NCBI RefSeq assembly: GCF_023101145.1
Contig: NZ_CP073714.1
Span: 1,116,001-1,180,000 of the forward strand
DNA: 64,000 nucleotides
Direction: 5' to 3'
DNA from: Paenibacillus pabuli
Lineage (GTDB): Bacteria > Bacillota > Bacilli > Paenibacillales > Paenibacillaceae
Under the pieces are notes generated by a model. The model ran no database searches, was not told where the DNA came from, and saw nothing but the letters and a program-made list of their open reading frames with translations. This document shows positions 55,711-64,000 of this stretch, piece after piece (position 1 is the stretch's first letter; each line of letters opens with the position of its first letter). A program made the position numbers and the translations under genes.

Positions 55711-55750
55711 CCCGGAGGGTCGTTGTTCTTTTTGGACAGGAGGATAAGAA

Positions 55751-56632
55751 ATGAGCTTTGTTGTGCAGAAAAAAGGACTGACGCTCTTTGACTGGATCAA
55801 TTACAGTCTGGTTGCCTTGATATCGCTAGCCTGCATTTTCCCGTTTTTGTATGTGTTCAGCGTATCGTTTACCGATCCGAAAGTGTATGTGCCGCTGAAG
55901 TTTTATCTATTCCCGGAGAAATGGTCATTGGAGTCCTATCGATACATTTTATCGACGAACAGCTTCCTGAACGCTTTCAAGAGCACGTTGTTTATTACGG
56001 TGGTAGGCACCATACTGAATATTATCGTTTCTTTTACGATGGCTTATGGTTTAACGAAGAAGTCGTTACCCGGGCATAAGTGGATGATGGGACTTGTCAT
56101 TTTCACCTTGGTATTCAGTGCCGGTATCATTCCGAATTACTTGTTGGTTAAGGAACTCGGATTGCTGAACTCCTATTGGTCGATGATTCTGCCCGGACTG
56201 ACCAATGCATGGAGCCTGATAGTGATTAAAAGCTTTCTGGAGTCGCTGCCCTCCGAACTGGAGGATGCGGCACAGATTGATGGATGCAGCGACCTGACGG
56301 CCTTTATCCGCATTGTTATCCCGTTGTCGATGCCAGCCATTGCAACATTTACGCTATTCTTTGCAGTGGGGCACTGGAACGCCTATTTTAATGCCCTGAT
56401 TTATTTATCCGATTCCAGCAAGTGGACGCTTCAGCTGCTCATCAAAACCCTCGTCATTGACTCCAATTCGGTCGCTGTGGCCCAGGCAGGGGCAAGTGAC
56501 GAAAGTGTCGTTCCACAGGAGACGATCCGAATGGCATCCATTGTACTGGCGATGGTCCCGATCCTGATCGTATATCCATTTTTGCAAAAGCATTTTGCCA
56601 AAGGGGTTATGATTGGTTCGGTCAAAGGCTGA
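55751..56632 (+). CDS. Sugar ABC transporter permease, YtcP/LplC type
   Basis: 293 aa; CAGGAGG precedes ATG 55751. Six helices; EAA loop ELEDAAQIDGCSDLTAFIRI and ending HFAKGVMIGSVKG, the standard tail of the family. Forms the channel with the permease encoded upstream. Confidence 0.9.
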   Translation: MSFVVQKKGLTLFDWINYSLVALISLACIFPFLYVFSVSFTDPKVYVPLKFYLFPEKWSLESYRYILSTNSFLNAFKSTLFITVVGTILNIIVSFTMAYGLTKKSLPGHKWMMGLVIFTLVFSAGIIPNYLLVKELGLLNSYWSMILPGLTNAWSLIVIKSFLESLPSELEDAAQIDGCSDLTAFIRIVIPLSMPAIATFTLFFAVGHWNAYFNALIYLSDSSKWTLQLLIKTLVIDSNSVAVAQAGASDESVVPQETIRMASIVLAMVPILIVYPFLQKHFAKGVMIGSVKG

Positions 56633-56675
56633 CTCTTACTTAAGTTAACCTAAAAAAGTTGATTAGGCGTTGATA

Positions 56676-56689
56676 TGCAAGCGCTTACC
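56676..56689 (+). promoter_or_regulatory. cre site upstream of the binding protein
   Basis: TGCAAGCGCTTACC matches 13 of 14 cre consensus positions, 28 nt before the start codon at 56718. It is in the 85-nt gap between permease and binding-protein genes, where a promoter or roadblock site for CcpA is likely. Confidence 0.65.
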
Positions 56690-56717
56690 ATATTGATTTT
56701 AAGGGAGGAAAACAACA

Positions 56718-58259
56718 ATGAACAAGCTCAATAAACGATGGACGACATGGATTTGCATACTCTTGGCCGTGTCCATGCTTGCCGGGTGCAGCGGCAGCGG
56801 TGGTTCGGATGAGGCCAAACATCCCGGTACTGGGGACTCCGAGGGAGATCAGACGCTCAATATCAAGATGTTTGCAGGCTTATACAATGAAATTCCTGAT
56901 ATGAACAATGAATACTGGACGGAGTGGGAAAAACGAACCAACGCCAAGCTCGATATTGAGTGGGTTCCGTCGGGAGATCTTGATACGAAGCTGGATCTGC
57001 TGCTCGCTTCAGGGGATCTGCCAGAAGTGGTAGCTTATCAGAATCAGATTCGTCCAACCTTGATTACAGCCATCAAGAATGGTGCGTTTTGGGATCTGAC
57101 GCCTTTCCTTGGCGACCTCAGCGAATATCCGAATCTGAAGGAAAACCTGGCGCCTGATGCCTTGAAGTATCTGACTGTGGACGGTGGAATCTATGCGGTT
57201 CCGCGCTCCCGATCCCGTATCGATGGTGGACTGAAGATTCGGGAGGACTGGTTAAAGAAGTTGAACCTGCCGATCCCCAAGACATTTGAAGAATATAGAG
57301 AAGTTCTGAAGAAGATCGTGGATAGTGACATGGATGGCAACGGCAAAAAGGATACCGTCGGCTTATTGTTCATCAACAATCCGCCTGCTGCGTTCCAGGC
57401 AGGATTCGGGGCTTACAACCCTACCTTTGACAATGATGGTGGACTGATGAGTCCCGGTTTAACGCCTCAGTATATCGAGATGATTGAGTGGTTCCGTGAG
57501 CTGTATGCGGATGGATTGTTATCCAAAGAATATGCCGTCATGAAGGAAAGCCAGGCTGAGGAACTGTTCAAAACCAACCGGGCTGCCTCCTACGGACGTC
57601 CAATCTGGTGGGACCACGAATGGGAGCAGGCCATGAAGAAATCAGGCCAACCGGATGCGAAGATTCTTAATCTGTCTCTGACGGGGCCACATGGGGATGC
57701 GGCGGTTGGACTGGAGACCGGAGTAGCGGGTGGATTCTACATTTCCAAAAAGGTGCCTGAAGAAAAGGTGAAGCAGCTTCTGAAGTATTTTGACATGACG
57801 GCGTCACAGGAGATGACGGATTTCTCCTACTATGGCATTGAGGGCGTTCACTATACGGAACAGGACGGACAGAAGGTTCTTACGGAACAGGGAGTCAAAG
57901 AAGTCAATACAACCAGCAAAGGTGCAGGTGTGCTTGCTTACGCCAAATGGGGCAAGGTCATCAGTGCTTCGGGTGACAAGGCTTACAATGATGCCAAAAT
58001 TAAGGAAGTCGAAAACTTTGACGAGATTGGCAAGATTGATTTCTATCGAGTCATCACATCCGAAGCCTGGAGAGAGACATGGCCCAAATACGCAGATGAA
58101 TACAGCTCCATGCTGACCCGGACGATTGTCGGTCAATCCAGTGTGGAACAGCTTAAAGCTTATGTGGACAAATTGAATAACCAGCCTGATATCAAGCAGG
58201 CTTATCAGGAAATGGCCAAAGCGTACGAGCAATTCAATCAGCCGACAATAACCGAATAG
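56718..58259 (+). CDS. Extracellular solute-binding lipoprotein
   Basis: 513 aa. Lipobox LAGC (Cys23) after MNKLNKRWTTWICILLAVSM. Family 1 binding protein of the LipO/YtcQ type, with DLDTKLDLLLASGDLPEVVA near residue 85 and DGGIYAVPR near 155. DSDMDGNGKKDTVGL is the usual calcium-binding-like loop. Delivers an oligosaccharide to the permeases at 54757 and 55751. Confidence 0.9.
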   Translation: MNKLNKRWTTWICILLAVSMLAGCSGSGGSDEAKHPGTGDSEGDQTLNIKMFAGLYNEIPDMNNEYWTEWEKRTNAKLDIEWVPSGDLDTKLDLLLASGDLPEVVAYQNQIRPTLITAIKNGAFWDLTPFLGDLSEYPNLKENLAPDALKYLTVDGGIYAVPRSRSRIDGGLKIREDWLKKLNLPIPKTFEEYREVLKKIVDSDMDGNGKKDTVGLLFINNPPAAFQAGFGAYNPTFDNDGGLMSPGLTPQYIEMIEWFRELYADGLLSKEYAVMKESQAEELFKTNRAASYGRPIWWDHEWEQAMKKSGQPDAKILNLSLTGPHGDAAVGLETGVAGGFYISKKVPEEKVKQLLKYFDMTASQEMTDFSYYGIEGVHYTEQDGQKVLTEQGVKEVNTTSKGAGVLAYAKWGKVISASGDKAYNDAKIKEVENFDEIGKIDFYRVITSEAWRETWPKYADEYSSMLTRTIVGQSSVEQLKAYVDKLNNQPDIKQAYQEMAKAYEQFNQPTITE

Positions 58260-58269
58260 AGGAGAAACG

Positions 58270-60351
58270 ATGAAAATCCATGTACCGAAGAAGGAATTAC
58301 GGCCCTGGTGGCAGCAGCCGCTGCGCATCATTCAACCCAACATGCAGGTCAAGGATACAAGAAGGATTAATCCGGAAAAGCTGGCAGATCAGATGGTGGA
58401 GATGGGAGCCAATGCGATGGTATTTAATACCGGCGGGATTTATGCCTGGTATCCATCCGGAGTGAAGTATCATGTGCATAATGAATATTTGCCTCAAGAC
58501 AGTGATTTGCTGCGGGACATGATTAATTGCTGTCATCAGCGGGGAATCCGGTTTATCGCCCGATTTGATTTCAGTAAAGCAGAGGACTCTGTGTATTTGC
58601 AGAGACCTCAGTGGTTTGCACGCAGGGAAGGAGGACAGCCCGAGATTATTGGAGCCACACGCCCAGGGGCATGGCCGCTCCTCATGTCAACTTGCATTAA
58701 TGGAGGCTATCGTAACGAGGGATTGGCTGTTCCGGTAATCCGGGAAGCATTGCAGCGTTACGAGATTGATGGTGTTTTCTTTAACGCTCCCGGATATATA
58801 TTTTGCCGATGCTCCACATGCCAGGAGAAGTATAAAGACCTGTATGGTGTTGAATTACCTGCAAGTTCAGCCGAACTTGATCCTGAATTTTCCGCCCGCT
58901 GCTTCGATGACAATCTGGGACGGATGTATGAGGAAATCAAGGCTGTTCGGCCAGAAGTGCCGATGATTTTGTACTACAATCTGCACCGCGATCATCTGGA
59001 GAAAAGGGTATCCATCACGGATATGCTCTGTACGGAGCCGCAGGATGTCCTCTCATTGGGGTATCAAAAGATACCGGAATTCTGGCAGCCTGCGCTCAGT
59101 ATCAAAGTGGGGCGTTCTGTTGCAGGGCGCCCCGACCCCTTCGGGATCATTCACTCCTGTCCTGGCATGGACTGGCGCCATACCGGGCTTCCACCTGCCG
59201 AGTACCGATTCTGGCTCTCACAGATTCCGGCTAATGGAGGCCAACTTTGGCACTCCCTGACCGGAATTCCGGATACGATAACGGATCAGCGAATCTTGCG
59301 GACAGTCAGGGAAGTCAACACCGATGCCGAGAAACTCGCTTCCTATATGGACGGTGCACAGCCGGTATGCCAAGTGGCATTATTGTGGAATGCGGACCGT
59401 TCCGCGGAAGGGCTGGCGGAAGCGTTGATTCATAAACAAATTCCGTTTGATGTCATTTTGCCGGAACAGGTGGCAAACGTGAATTTGCATCGGTATAAGG
59501 TTATTCTTTTGCCTGAAGGTTGCACGTATCCGCCTGGTTTTGCAGGTTCGCTCCATGAGTATGTGAAGCAGGGAGGGAGTGTTCTTGCGGAAGGGCCGCT
59601 ACCGATGGGAGACGAGCAGACCAAGATCGTGCTGGCGGATCTATTCGGTATTGCCGGGGAAATGCAGGAGAGTGAGTACCTATTTGCTTCCTACTTGCGT
59701 TTTGAAACTACAGTTCTTGCAAGTGAAGGCACAAATCCATTGCAGCGTGAGCTGGAAGAAACAGAACTCATTCCCCATCGGGGCAAGGTGACGTACTGCC
59801 AACCGGTTGATCATACAGACGTACTGGTATTGGCAACACTCGTACCGCCTTTCTCTCCCTTGGAGAGTGTGGGGGCACCCCCTGAACGGGCTTCACTGGC
59901 TGTGAAACAGACCGAACTTCCAATGGCGCTGCTTCGTACGCTTGGATCGGGAAAAGCATGTTATCTACCCTTCTCCCTAAGTAGTCTAATCCAGGAATTT
60001 AAACTGGAGGAACATTTCAGACTGTTCGCTAATGCCGTAGACCTTTTACTGAACAACCAAGCGCTGGTGTCCGTGACTTCCATTCCTGGGCTACAGCTGA
60101 CGGTTTTCCGTAATGATGACTTCCTGCTTATTCATCTGGTTAACGGAGCCGGGCGCAGACCACTGTCCTCTGTCCTTCCACTCCATAATATTGAGATTAT
60201 AGTGGGCTCTGGGGAAGGGTGTCCTGCTGGAGAAGCCGAGGCATTAATCTCCGGAGATATTTTGATGACGCAAATGATGGATGGTAAATTGAAAATAAAC
60301 GTTCCCCGACTGCATGTTTGGGAGTGTATCCGCATACCGCTCTTGATATAA
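58270..60351 (+). CDS. Putative glycoside hydrolase (GHL6-like), copy 2
   Basis: 693 aa; AGGAGA precedes ATG 58270. Same architecture as the protein at 52737: ANAMVFNTGGIYAWYPSG, FIARFDFSKAED, GVFFNAPGYIFCRCSTCQ, then a Rossmann-like segment (YKVILLPEGCTYPPGF) and a beta C-terminus. No signal peptide. Two divergent copies in one operon suggest two linkages or two steps in the breakdown of one imported glycan. Confidence 0.75.
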   Translation: MKIHVPKKELRPWWQQPLRIIQPNMQVKDTRRINPEKLADQMVEMGANAMVFNTGGIYAWYPSGVKYHVHNEYLPQDSDLLRDMINCCHQRGIRFIARFDFSKAEDSVYLQRPQWFARREGGQPEIIGATRPGAWPLLMSTCINGGYRNEGLAVPVIREALQRYEIDGVFFNAPGYIFCRCSTCQEKYKDLYGVELPASSAELDPEFSARCFDDNLGRMYEEIKAVRPEVPMILYYNLHRDHLEKRVSITDMLCTEPQDVLSLGYQKIPEFWQPALSIKVGRSVAGRPDPFGIIHSCPGMDWRHTGLPPAEYRFWLSQIPANGGQLWHSLTGIPDTITDQRILRTVREVNTDAEKLASYMDGAQPVCQVALLWNADRSAEGLAEALIHKQIPFDVILPEQVANVNLHRYKVILLPEGCTYPPGFAGSLHEYVKQGGSVLAEGPLPMGDEQTKIVLADLFGIAGEMQESEYLFASYLRFETTVLASEGTNPLQRELEETELIPHRGKVTYCQPVDHTDVLVLATLVPPFSPLESVGAPPERASLAVKQTELPMALLRTLGSGKACYLPFSLSSLIQEFKLEEHFRLFANAVDLLLNNQALVSVTSIPGLQLTVFRNDDFLLIHLVNGAGRRPLSSVLPLHNIEIIVGSGEGCPAGEAEALISGDILMTQMMDGKLKINVPRLHVWECIRIPLLI

Positions 60352-60406
60352 TGAACCCTAATAGTTGAATGGTAATGAGCATAAGGCAGCACACGGGGGT
60401 GATTCC

Positions 60407-62740
60407 ATGAGACGTATCATGCATACCGTCCAATCCATATTTGATCGCTGGTTTGCAACGAACGGTTATTTGAAAAGGCTGATCTGGCTGGGCTGCATGT
60501 CGGTGGTCATTCCGGTGGTGCTTGCCGGAAGTGCGTATTATCATTTTTCCATGATCAAGTTGACCGGACAATTTCAGGATAACAATATGGCCTCCCTTAA
60601 TTTGCTCAAAGACCGCGTGGAGAACATTCTGACCAATATTGAACATGAATCGTTACAGCTTGCCAGTGGTCCATTGATTCGCAGCGCTCTTGGGAGTGAT
60701 CATTATGAGAGCGATTACTTTCTGCATCTCGATCTGCTGGATTTGTTCCAGCTGCACAAAAACACCAATAATCTGATTGAAGAAATGATTTATTTTGACG
60801 CCGGGAGTGAAATGGTTTTATCCCATTACTATGGTTTGATTCCATTGGTAGATTACAAGGAGAAGCAGGATATGAAGGCCGCGATGGAAGGAAGTCAGGG
60901 GGCAGGATGGATGTACCTGCCCCAATCCGGCAAGGCTGGTTATATCTCCTATGTCAGACAACTGCCGATTATGGGCCAGGGCCCGCCTCGCGGTGTAATT
61001 ATTCTGCAAATGAAAGAACAGGCATTGCGAAGTCTGCTTCGCAGTTATTCAGTTAGTCTGGAGGGCCAATCTCTGGCTATTCTGAATTCAGACCAGCGCA
61101 TTATTTTGCATACAGACGGACCCGAGGCGATTGGTACAGCAGCGTCTGACGATGCCATATTACAGCAAATTGCGTATTTGGAAGGCAGGGAAAGGTCAGG
61201 TCATGGCGTTCTGAAGGGTACACAGGGGAATGAACTTGTGGCTTATGTAGAAGCATCCATGGGAAGAACCTATGTGTCACAGCTGCCTGAACGGGAAATG
61301 ATTGCCCAGTTGAACTGGATTCGGGTATTAATACTGATTTGTGTATCGACCTTTGTGCTGGTTGGGCTGGTGCTCACCTGGTTCAGTTCGAGGCTGGCTT
61401 ATAATCCGATTCAACAGCTGCTGCGTTACGGAGAGCATCTGCGCAGGAGTGGACAGGATTCAGCACCTCAAGGGAACGAAATTGAATATATCAGGTCTTC
61501 ACTTAGTTATCTTAATGATCAGACGGAGAAGCTGAACCGTTATATTGAGGGCATACAGCCCGATCTGCGTGACCGTTTTTTCCAGAAGCTGCTGCAATTC
61601 AGCGGTTCATGGAGAGGCAGTTCGCTTGTAGAGGAATGTACAAGACACGGTGTCTCAATCGAGGGACAGTATCTTGTGCTGGTTGTAAAAGTGGAGAATC
61701 TGGTGAAAAAGAAGCGGTTTCTACCCAGTGAAGGCCCTATCATTGTATTTGCCTTAAAAAATGTAATGGATGAGCTGCTTAGCCAGAACGATGATCTGAG
61801 AGGATACGTGGTAGACAAAAATGATAGTGATTCGGTAGCGATATTGCACTTTGACTCAGCGATGTCTTCTGGCGAAGTGAGGCAGAGGGTGTGTCGTTAT
61901 GCCGAAGATATTCATGATGCACTGGACCAGTACCTCTCCTTCTCGGCGACAGTCGGCGTAGGGAGTTCAGGTCAACTCGTTACCGTAGCAGAGTCGTTCA
62001 GGGAAGCGCAGCTTGCGCTGCAATACCGATTATTTGATGATGCGGAGAATGTCCTGTTTTACGAAGATATTGTTGCGATCGAGCGGAATCCGGTGTTTAT
62101 GTATCCTAGAGAGATGGAGACGGAGATGATGGAGTCGTTATGGAATGGGACCCTCCCCGAAGCGGAAGATGTACTTCACAGGTTTTCCAAAAGAGTTCGA
62201 GGTTCCGGATCCTATACGATCATGATTCAGGGATATCACATGCTGTTATCGGCCATTATTCAATTCATGGAAACCAAGGGCCCTGGCATGCTGGAACGAC
62301 TTGGAGGCAATCTGTTCGATCAGCTGCTGGAAAATCAGACATCAAGGGAGATGCACGATTGGTTTATCGGTGTGTTATTTCCATTATGTATAGAGATCAG
62401 TCAGGATCTCCGAACCCATTCATCCAGACATATTATACAACGCGTATGCGAACACCTGAATCTCCAACCCGAAGGAGTACAATCCCTCTCGGATTGTGCG
62501 GAGCTTGTGAATGTCAGTCCATCGTACTTAAGCAGGCTTTTCAAGAAGGAGATGGGGGTATCCTTTATCGAATATCTTATGAATCTGAAAGTGCAAAAAG
62601 CAAAAGAATTGTTGAAGGATACCGATTGTACCATAACGGAGATTGCAGAAAGGGTAGGCTATTCGGAACGCAACTTGAACAGGGCGTTTCAGCGTTTTGT
62701 TCAAATGTCCCCGAACCAGTACCGCATGTCCGTCCGCTAG
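60407..62740 (+). CDS. Membrane-bound AraC-family sensor-regulator
   Basis: 777 aa from ATG 60407 (GGGGGTG upstream). Helix 1 (LIWLGCMSVVIPVVLAGSAY), an extracellular dCache-like sensor (about 45-300), helix 2 (WIRVLILICVSTFVLVGLVL), a HAMP-like linker, a cytoplasmic GGDEF-like middle, and a C-terminal AraC double HTH (VSPSYLSRLFKKEMGVSF; CTITEIAERVGYSERNL). Typical of Paenibacillus regulators beside LplB/YtcP transporters; it probably activates this locus in response to an external sugar. Confidence 0.88.
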   Translation: MRRIMHTVQSIFDRWFATNGYLKRLIWLGCMSVVIPVVLAGSAYYHFSMIKLTGQFQDNNMASLNLLKDRVENILTNIEHESLQLASGPLIRSALGSDHYESDYFLHLDLLDLFQLHKNTNNLIEEMIYFDAGSEMVLSHYYGLIPLVDYKEKQDMKAAMEGSQGAGWMYLPQSGKAGYISYVRQLPIMGQGPPRGVIILQMKEQALRSLLRSYSVSLEGQSLAILNSDQRIILHTDGPEAIGTAASDDAILQQIAYLEGRERSGHGVLKGTQGNELVAYVEASMGRTYVSQLPEREMIAQLNWIRVLILICVSTFVLVGLVLTWFSSRLAYNPIQQLLRYGEHLRRSGQDSAPQGNEIEYIRSSLSYLNDQTEKLNRYIEGIQPDLRDRFFQKLLQFSGSWRGSSLVEECTRHGVSIEGQYLVLVVKVENLVKKKRFLPSEGPIIVFALKNVMDELLSQNDDLRGYVVDKNDSDSVAILHFDSAMSSGEVRQRVCRYAEDIHDALDQYLSFSATVGVGSSGQLVTVAESFREAQLALQYRLFDDAENVLFYEDIVAIERNPVFMYPREMETEMMESLWNGTLPEAEDVLHRFSKRVRGSGSYTIMIQGYHMLLSAIIQFMETKGPGMLERLGGNLFDQLLENQTSREMHDWFIGVLFPLCIEISQDLRTHSSRHIIQRVCEHLNLQPEGVQSLSDCAELVNVSPSYLSRLFKKEMGVSFIEYLMNLKVQKAKELLKDTDCTITEIAERVGYSERNLNRAFQRFVQMSPNQYRMSVR

Positions 62741-62849
62741 ATTTGAAGACAAAGGATAGACGGCGGCATAAGAAAGCCTTAACATACAATTATAGCTACC
62801 CAAGAACAAGAACCTTACAAAACATAGAGACATAAGGAGGAGACCTACA

Positions 62850-63743
62850 GTGACCAATACTACAAAGGCACCTGCAGAGACGAAAGTTGGCTTTATCGGT
62901 ACAGGCGTGATGGGCAAAAGCATGGCAGGTCACATCCAGCAGGCAGGCTACCCACTACATGTCTATACACGCACGGCCGCCAAAGCGGAAGCGCTGGTGA
63001 AGGAAGGTGCCGTATGGCATGACACACCAGCCAAACTGGCAGCCGAGTGTGATGTCATCATCACGATGGTGGGGTATCCAAAGGATGTCGAGGAAATTTA
63101 TCTTGGCGAAAATGGTCTCGTAGCGAACGCCAAACCGGGCTCTTATCTGATTGATATGACCACATCCAGTCCGCTGCTGGCCGCACGGATCTATGAAGCC
63201 GCTGAAGCCAAAGGACTGCATGCATTGGATGCACCTGTTTCCGGTGGAGATATCGGAGCACGGGATGGCAAGCTGTCCATCATGGTTGGTGGTAGCTCAG
63301 AGGCCTTCGAGGCGGTTCGTCCGTTGTTCGAGCAAATGGGCACCAATATTGTGCTGCAAGGCAAGGCAGGAGCAGGACAGCATACCAAAATGTGCAACCA
63401 AATTGCCATTGCTTCAGGCATGATGGGTGTATGCGAGGCACTCGCTTATGCCAAGACATCCGGTCTGGACGCGGAGAATGTGCTGAAGAGTATTGCTACC
63501 GGTGCAGCCGGAAGCTGGTCGCTCAGCAACCTTGGTCCGCGCATGATTGCAGGCGATTACGAGCCTGGATTCTATGTAAAACATTTTATCAAAGACATGG
63601 GTATCGCTCTCGAATCCGCCAAAGCCATGGGCATGAAGACACCAGGATTGGCGCTGGCCGAATCCTTGTATCAGGAAATCTCAAGGAATGGTCTGGATGA
63701 GAAGGGTACACAGGTGCTTTACACATATTATTTACAGGCTTAA
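62850..63743 (+). CDS. NAD(P)-dependent beta-hydroxyacid dehydrogenase (HIBADH/GarR family)
   Basis: 297 aa; AAGGAGGAG precedes GTG 62850. Rossmann motif VGFIGTGVMGKSMAGH, DAPVSGGDIGARDGKLSIMVGG substrate-binding signature, catalytic Lys in GAGQHTKMCNQIAIA, and a helical C-terminal domain. Reduces or oxidises small 3-hydroxy acids such as tartronate semialdehyde, 3-hydroxyisobutyrate or succinic semialdehyde. Stands alone after the AraC gene. Confidence 0.88.
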   Translation: MTNTTKAPAETKVGFIGTGVMGKSMAGHIQQAGYPLHVYTRTAAKAEALVKEGAVWHDTPAKLAAECDVIITMVGYPKDVEEIYLGENGLVANAKPGSYLIDMTTSSPLLAARIYEAAEAKGLHALDAPVSGGDIGARDGKLSIMVGGSSEAFEAVRPLFEQMGTNIVLQGKAGAGQHTKMCNQIAIASGMMGVCEALAYAKTSGLDAENVLKSIATGAAGSWSLSNLGPRMIAGDYEPGFYVKHFIKDMGIALESAKAMGMKTPGLALAESLYQEISRNGLDEKGTQVLYTYYLQA

Positions 63744-63761
63744 TCGTCATAATCAAGCAAG

Positions 63762-63806
63762 CAGCGTGTTCTTTTTCTTCAATAGAAAGGAATACGCTGT
63801 TTTTTT
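63762..63806 (+). terminator. Terminator after the dehydrogenase gene
   Basis: CAGCGT...ACGCTG with an inner TTTCTTC/GAAAGGAA helix, followed by TTTTTTT. Confidence 0.75.
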
Positions 63807-63990
63807 AAAAAATCCCCTTCTCGTATGCGTCTAAAGTCACAGTATTGGTTAAAGATTCGTATATACTTTAGTTGAATAATCAAATTTTGATCCTCTTCCC
63901 TTTATTTTCGCCTCTTTTTATCCGACATAAGTAATAGAAGTATACATAATGGATGTGCGAAACCCATACTACATAGAACGGAGCTTGCCC

Positions 63991-64000
63991 ATGTTCAAAA
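63991..64000 (+). CDS. First codons of a further gene
   Basis: ATG at 63991 with GGAG 8 nt upstream; only MFK is visible before the window ends. Nothing can be said about the product. Confidence 0.35.

Noticed and set aside
1..64000. CRISPR arrays, tRNA or rRNA genes, riboswitches
   Set aside because: No regularly spaced repeats, cloverleaf-like sequences or recognised riboswitch cores were seen on reading; a covariance-model search (Infernal/tRNAscan) would be decisive.

Overview
The window looks like a chromosomal segment of a Paenibacillus-type spore-forming member of the Bacillales. The evidence is a cyclodextrin glucanotransferase (CGTase) very like the P. macerans enzyme, a GerA/GerB/GerC germinant-receptor operon, an LplB/YtcP-type sugar ABC transporter with a membrane-bound AraC regulator, catabolite-repression (cre-like) sites, a SigO/RsoA/YvrJ module, a collagen-like DUF4183 surface protein, and AGGAGG-type ribosome sites with frequent TTG/GTG starts. 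This is inference from gene content; no 16S gene is present.

Region by region. 1-1443 is the 5' two thirds of a CGTase gene (minus strand), with a 232-bp inverted-repeat (MITE-like) element just upstream of its start. 2154-6360 is a tight three-gene operon: a Fes-like esterase with extra C-terminal domains, a BtrH-like protein fused to an acyl carrier domain, and an AMP-dependent ligase. It reads as a small thiotemplate acyl-transfer system and I do not recognise it. 7055-13360 holds a neopullulanase-type GH13, a secreted protein and a large GH2 enzyme. 13532-20333 is a mixed stretch: RCC1-repeat protein, DinB-like protein, DUF4362 lipoprotein, VOC protein, an unlisted 44-aa membrane peptide, a collagen-like DUF4183 protein followed by a second DUF4183 protein, and a PadR/permease-prefix pair.

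20513-34032 is a conflict island. It carries three WXG100-type polymorphic toxins: two with a PD-(D/E)XK-like tip and one with an EndoU-like tip. Their immunity genes, orphan immunity genes and an immunity-gene remnant are interleaved. Also present are a PLD-nuclease/helicase gene broken by a single in-frame TAG, a decayed DUF2075 helicase tail, and an XRE regulator divergent from a HEPN-like protein. No secretion apparatus is encoded here, so a Yuk/Ess-type system elsewhere is presumed.

34232-48638 is mostly small accessory genes: a MazG-like pyrophosphohydrolase, a MerR/DUF2268 pair, an amidase, the SigO-RsoA-YvrJ split sigma factor, an MFS exporter, a MarR regulator and NmrA-like reductase sharing an identical operator palindrome, galactokinase, lipoproteins and a deleted lipase. 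48702-52460 is the gerB-gerA-gerC operon (minus). 52737-62740 is a glycan-use locus: two GHL6-like putative glycosidases flank two permeases and a binding lipoprotein, with a near-consensus cre site before the binding protein and an AraC-type sensor-regulator at the end. A 3-hydroxyisobutyrate-dehydrogenase-like reductase and the first codons of a further gene close the window.
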